64,000 bases of DNA, from assembly GCA_039105265.1 (NCBI GenBank), contig JAPFFF010000050.1, forward strand, positions 248,001-312,000, given 5' to 3'. Shown piece by piece: positions 61,214 through 64,000 of the stretch. A program made the translations under genes and the position numbers. The stretch's first letter is position 1. The number at the start of each line of letters is the position of its first letter. The notes under the pieces were generated by a model. It did no database searches and was not told where the DNA came from. It saw only the letters and a program-made list of their open reading frames with translations. This DNA comes from Tritrichomonas musculus. Taxonomy: Eukaryota > Parabasalia > Tritrichomonadida > Tritrichomonadidae.

Positions 61214-61810
61214 TCAACACATATCAGAGAAAATATTATTCCTTCTTCTAAGAACAGGTGGAGGCTGAATTTGAGGAGAAACAGGAGCAGGCTCTTCTGG
61301 TTCTTCTATTTCATTGGGTTCTTGGATATATTGAGGCTGAGTGTACTGGTATAATTGTCGTGGCTGTTTATTCATTTGTTTTTGCACCACTTCTTTAATC
61401 ATCTTTTTTTGTTCTTTCTTAGCCCTTTCATTTTTGAATTCCTCACCTAATAATTTCAGTTGGTTTAATATTTCTATGTTTATTGTTGGATCGTTGGCAA
61501 AGCCAACTTCACTGCGCGAATAAATTTGTGGAGATTGTGCTTGTGATTTTGTTCTAGTGATTTTTTTAGGAATAGGCTTTACTGGAGGTTCCTCTGTAGA
61601 CTCTACTGTTGGTTCTTCTTCTTGTGGTTCAGTAGCTGCTGGTTCACTTGGGGGTTCAACTGGTGGTTTATTTAATGGTTCCTTGCGAGGCCTAACTATA
61701 TATTTTCCTTCTGTTTTACAAGGTAAAACATCCCACTCTGGATCTTCACGACCATTTAACCATTTTTGTATAACTTGTAATCTTTTGCTGCCTCTTAAAT
61801 GATTTGACAT
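61214..61810 (-). CDS. Pro/Glu-rich Polinton protein (198 aa)
   Basis: The N-terminal third (MSNHLRGSKRLQVIQKWLNGREDPEWDVLPC) may fold. The middle is Pro/Glu-rich (EPPSEPAATEPQEEEPTVE), then a helical basic part (EFKNERAKKEQKKMIKEVV) and a Tyr/Gln/Pro tail with RRRN near the end. It is probably a flexible structural protein, but the function is unknown. A T7 tract (61,824-61,830) lies 13 nt before the ATG. It lies 42 bp upstream of the capsid gene. Confidence 0.6.
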   Translation of the reverse strand: MSNHLRGSKRLQVIQKWLNGREDPEWDVLPCKTEGKYIVRPRKEPLNKPPVEPPSEPAATEPQEEEPTVESTEEPPVKPIPKKITRTKSQAQSPQIYSRSEVGFANDPTINIEILNQLKLLGEEFKNERAKKEQKKMIKEVVQKQMNKQPRQLYQYTQPQYIQEPNEIEEPEEPAPVSPQIQPPPVLRRRNNIFSDMC

Positions 61811-61873
61811 CTTTATTTTGCAGAAAAAAACAATTAATTACTATCTTTTACCATCTTTTACCACATTTTTCAT

Positions 61874-62461
61874 TTAAAGTAAATCATGTTGCTTCAAGAA
61901 TCTATTAACCACTATATTGACTTTTTTCTTGTTTATATCTCTGATAGATATAGTTTTACAATTTATTGAATTTATATTAATATGCACAATCTTATAATTT
62001 ACATCATTGTCATAATAAAAAACACCATCACAGTAATAATAATTATTGAATTCATATCTTACTCCTTTTGATTCATAGAAATCAACTTTAATTGAATCTA
62101 TTGGTATTTCATCAACATATTCATATTTGGTTCTATTTCTAGAAGAAACTAAATTGTTCATGTTATCAACATGAGAAATCCATCTTAAATTCTCTAAATG
62201 GTAATCTGTCCTGTCATGGTTGATATGGTCTATTTCTGGTAAATTATCTGGATTTGGAATGAACTGTTTTGCTATTAATTGGTGTTTATTATATGATTTT
62301 CTATGTAAATTTACTCTTGGATAACCACTTCCTGTATTGCTTTCTTTCAATATATTTCCAGTTTTTCTATTTCTTACCATAAATGGGTATTCATTCATTA
62401 TTTCATAATCATCTTCAAAACCAAAAAGAGGAACAAATTTAATTACACTATCTGATTCCAT
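61874..62461 (-). CDS. HNH homing-type endonuclease 3
   Basis: 195 residues with the same plan as endonuclease 2: NUMOD4-like FGFEDDYEIMNEYPFMVRNR, then HQLIAKQFIPNP, IDHINHDRTDYHLENLRW and SHVDNMNNLVSSRNRTKYEYVD. It sits between two virion-type genes on the same strand, as an insertion in the packaging and capsid gene run. The T-rich sequence upstream of the ATG is less regular than at other genes. Confidence 0.85.
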   Translation of the reverse strand: MESDSVIKFVPLFGFEDDYEIMNEYPFMVRNRKTGNILKESNTGSGYPRVNLHRKSYNKHQLIAKQFIPNPDNLPEIDHINHDRTDYHLENLRWISHVDNMNNLVSSRNRTKYEYVDEIPIDSIKVDFYESKGVRYEFNNYYYCDGVFYYDNDVNYKIVHININSINCKTISIRDINKKKVNIVVNRFLKQHDLL

Positions 62462-62490
62462 TTCTGTAAAAATAAAAATAAAGCATTAAT

Positions 62491-63069
62491 TCACTTCTTT
62501 CCTTTCCTTTTTCTTTTAGCTTTTTTTAAAGATTTAATTTGGTTATACTCTCTTTGCTTTTTTAATCTTGCTAATTTTGCTTCTGCTTCATCAACATATT
62601 TATTTCTGCCTTGATATATTTTATATGCTACTGGTTTTCTTGAATAATGAATTCTAGGGAAATCAGAATAGGCTACATATTTATTTCCAAATAATCTTTT
62701 ATTTCTTTCATCTACCATTTGGTCTATCAATTTTTGTGCTTCATTATTTTCAATATTCTGTATTCCATTACCAGTGGCCTTCATTATTTTAGCACCACCC
62801 TTGAAATATTTATTGCCAGTTGTATCTGCTACAACATCCATGATTTCACCACCTGTCCTTAATATTTCTCCTTTATTATCCCATGCCCAATTTTTAAATT
62901 TATCAACCTTTTCTTTCCATTCTCTGGATCTATTTATTGGTCTCCCTCCTGTTAATCTATCATAAGCTTGATGAATTCTCTTTATAAATTTACCTGATAT
63001 CCCTTCTGATTGTGTCATAGGAGGAACATATTTCTCTGTTGTTTCACTTGGATTATCCTCTAAAATCAT
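62491..63069 (-). CDS. Basic Polinton protein, possible DNA-condensing or core protein (192 aa)
   Basis: The middle part contains Gly-rich helices (GGEIMDVVADTTGNKYFKGG) and the C-terminus is strongly basic (KLARLKKQREYNQIKSLKK, ending KRKRKGKK). Basic tails like this are common in virus core or minor capsid proteins that bind DNA; that role is inference. It lies directly downstream of the ATPase gene with 15 bp between them. Confidence 0.6.
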   Translation of the reverse strand: MILEDNPSETTEKYVPPMTQSEGISGKFIKRIHQAYDRLTGGRPINRSREWKEKVDKFKNWAWDNKGEILRTGGEIMDVVADTTGNKYFKGGAKIMKATGNGIQNIENNEAQKLIDQMVDERNKRLFGNKYVAYSDFPRIHYSRKPVAYKIYQGRNKYVDEAEAKLARLKKQREYNQIKSLKKAKRKRKGKK

Positions 63070-63084
63070 TTAAAACCAATTAAA

Positions 63085-63939
63085 TCATTCAAAGTAATAT
63101 TTATTGGCTGTTATATTGCAAATAAATTTATCATGTGGTTCTCTATGTTGCAAATATTCTTTAACTGTATTTTTTATATTTAGATTGTTATTTGTTTGTT
63201 GAAGCAATGATGTAAAATCTTCTTCTGAATAACCACTATAGCATATAATATCTGTGGCCAATCTTTTGGCATTTATATGGACAAATCTAATTGTTTGAAT
63301 AGCCATGATACAAGTAATATTATAGTGTCTTGTTTTGGTTAACAATCTGATGAATTCAGTATTGTTATGTGTTAATAAATCACTTCCTGCACAGTCATCT
63401 AATATTATCAAGGTGTTGTATGGATATGATGAGGTTTGGTATTTTACTAGCTTATTGGCTATATATACTATTCTATCATCTATTTCTTGAAGAGAGTGCT
63501 TATTTATTAGTCTCTGCATTTCTTCATTTGTTTCTTTCATTCTTGATAATACATGCTTTACCATTGCATAATATTTTATCTTTCTCTTTAGATGCTTCTT
63601 TAGGTAATCCATTAATTCTGCTTCATTAAGATATACTATTGGTGTCTTTACATTCTTACTCATAGCCTCAGCTGTCTTATCTGCTTTTCCAGATGTGGAA
63701 CAAAAAATAATTTTCTGATAGTATGGATGCTTAAATAATCTCTCTGTAATTAATATATGTTTAAATATCCAATAACTCTTACCACTTCCTGGGCGCCCAA
63801 TAAGAAAAATTATTCCATTGGTGCTAAATGGATAGGATGGATGTAATGGTTTCATTAACGCGGCTTCTATTTCTTTCTGGTTTTTCTTCATTGTCTTTTG
63901 TATTAAAGTTTCCACTTCTTTCATTATTTGTTTAGACAT
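63085..63939 (-). CDS. Polinton genome-packaging ATPase (FtsK/HerA, A32-like)
   Basis: 284 residues. The P-loop GRPGSGKS is at residues 48-55 within IIFLIGRPGSGKSYWIF, and Walker B LIILDDC near 178 is followed by AGSDLL. A sensor-like CIMAIQTIRFVH follows. This is the standard layout of the packaging ATPases of Polintons and related double-jelly-roll viruses; it would pump element DNA into capsids. Gene length is typical and the frame is open. Confidence 0.9.
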   Translation of the reverse strand: MSKQIMKEVETLIQKTMKKNQKEIEAALMKPLHPSYPFSTNGIIFLIGRPGSGKSYWIFKHILITERLFKHPYYQKIIFCSTSGKADKTAEAMSKNVKTPIVYLNEAELMDYLKKHLKRKIKYYAMVKHVLSRMKETNEEMQRLINKHSLQEIDDRIVYIANKLVKYQTSSYPYNTLIILDDCAGSDLLTHNNTEFIRLLTKTRHYNITCIMAIQTIRFVHINAKRLATDIICYSGYSEEDFTSLLQQTNNNLNIKNTVKEYLQHREPHDKFICNITANKYYFE

Positions 63940-64000
63940 TTATTTGTGGTTAAATCCATTTGCGTATTCCATTTGGAATATTTTTTTGTTTGCTCCAGTA
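63940..64000. other. Window end: intergenic, possible T7 promoter tract of a next gene
   Basis: A seven-T run at 63,981-63,987 after AATA resembles the tracts before other Polinton genes and, on the plus strand, may precede a gene that begins beyond the window. Confidence 0.3.

Larger units (their letters stand above)
45608..61830. promoter_or_regulatory. Recurrent T7 tract upstream of Polinton genes
   Basis: Reading each gene 5' to 3', a run of seven T (usually after AA or AT) precedes the ATG by 5-22 nt. Tracts lie at 45,619-45,625, 52,906-52,912, 56,149-56,155, 57,330-57,336, 57,891-57,897, 58,838-58,844, 59,479-59,485, 61,186-61,192 and 61,824-61,830. The gene at 58,334 has eight (58,344-58,351) and that at 41,550 has six. 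The small Polinton fragment has one at 18,657-18,663. The fibre-2/penton pair and the ATPase gene lack it. It is a candidate shared promoter element. Confidence 0.55.
41330..64000. mobile_element. Large Polinton (Maverick), left end inside, right end outside window
   Basis: The hallmark set is present: protein-primed DNA polymerase B, double-jelly-roll major capsid protein, candidate penton and an FtsK/HerA-type packaging ATPase, plus fibre-like, endonuclease and small virion-type genes. The left boundary is placed near 41,330, where host-like AT-rich DNA changes abruptly to a GC-rich end starting AGTAGTAGTTAACGG; Polinton termini typically begin with AG. Every gene I could assign is open with no obvious break, so the copy looks young. 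The integrase and protease genes and the right terminal repeat would lie beyond 64,000, so completeness cannot be judged. Confidence 0.85.

Overview
The window is AT-rich, intron-poor nuclear DNA of a trichomonad parabasalid, most likely Trichomonas vaginalis or a close relative. Several things point there. Three host genes (16,040; 22,833; 34,264) have the trichomonad initiator TCA+1-Py-(T/A) 9-11 nt before the ATG. Some host stop codons run into a TAAA poly(A) signal. The gene content also fits: an expanded secreted papain-like protease family, a huge 'inclusion protein'-style coiled coil, a two-repeat Myb, a Sel1-type pseudogene, F5/8 type C repeats, and large Polinton (Maverick) elements. 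No intron was recognised.

Layout: 1-2,798, a protein kinase with a long coiled-coil/repeat tail, cut by the window edge. 3,166-4,392, a truncated copy of an F5/8 type C domain gene whose intact relative lies at 35,462-36,925. 4,887-16,040, one 11 kb gene for a repetitive coiled-coil protein with an acidic minisatellite tail. 16,441-18,927, a small Polinton fragment (four open genes, no polymerase or capsid gene). 19,402-22,650, decayed host genes around an 0.8 kb terminal-inverted-repeat element. 22,833-28,280, an intact 1,815-residue protein I do not recognise. 29,471-30,190, a Myb factor. 31,099-33,398, three nested or tandem inverted-repeat elements. 34,264-35,211, a cathepsin L-like protease. 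36,926-41,330, mostly non-coding, with a 2.3 kb 12-bp minisatellite.

From about 41,330 to beyond the window end lies a large Polinton whose visible genes are all open: two fibre-like proteins, a candidate penton, a T5orf172/GIY-YIG protein, protein-primed DNA polymerase B, three HNH endonucleases, a basic-region protein, the major capsid protein, several small virion-type proteins and the packaging ATPase. No integrase or protease gene is seen, and the right end lies outside the window, so its completeness cannot be judged.

The most interesting signals are: (i) a T7 tract just upstream of most Polinton genes, shared with the small fragment and a candidate element-specific promoter; (ii) a head-to-head fibre/penton gene pair only 9-19 bp apart, kept in both elements; (iii) the giant coiled-coil gene, where an in-frame stop is followed by 38 more in-frame acidic codons; (iv) the 12-bp array that never loses phase; (v) a roughly 1 kb GGGAC/GTCCC-rich non-coding block in the middle of the Polinton. 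All family assignments come from reading motifs by eye; no database search was run.
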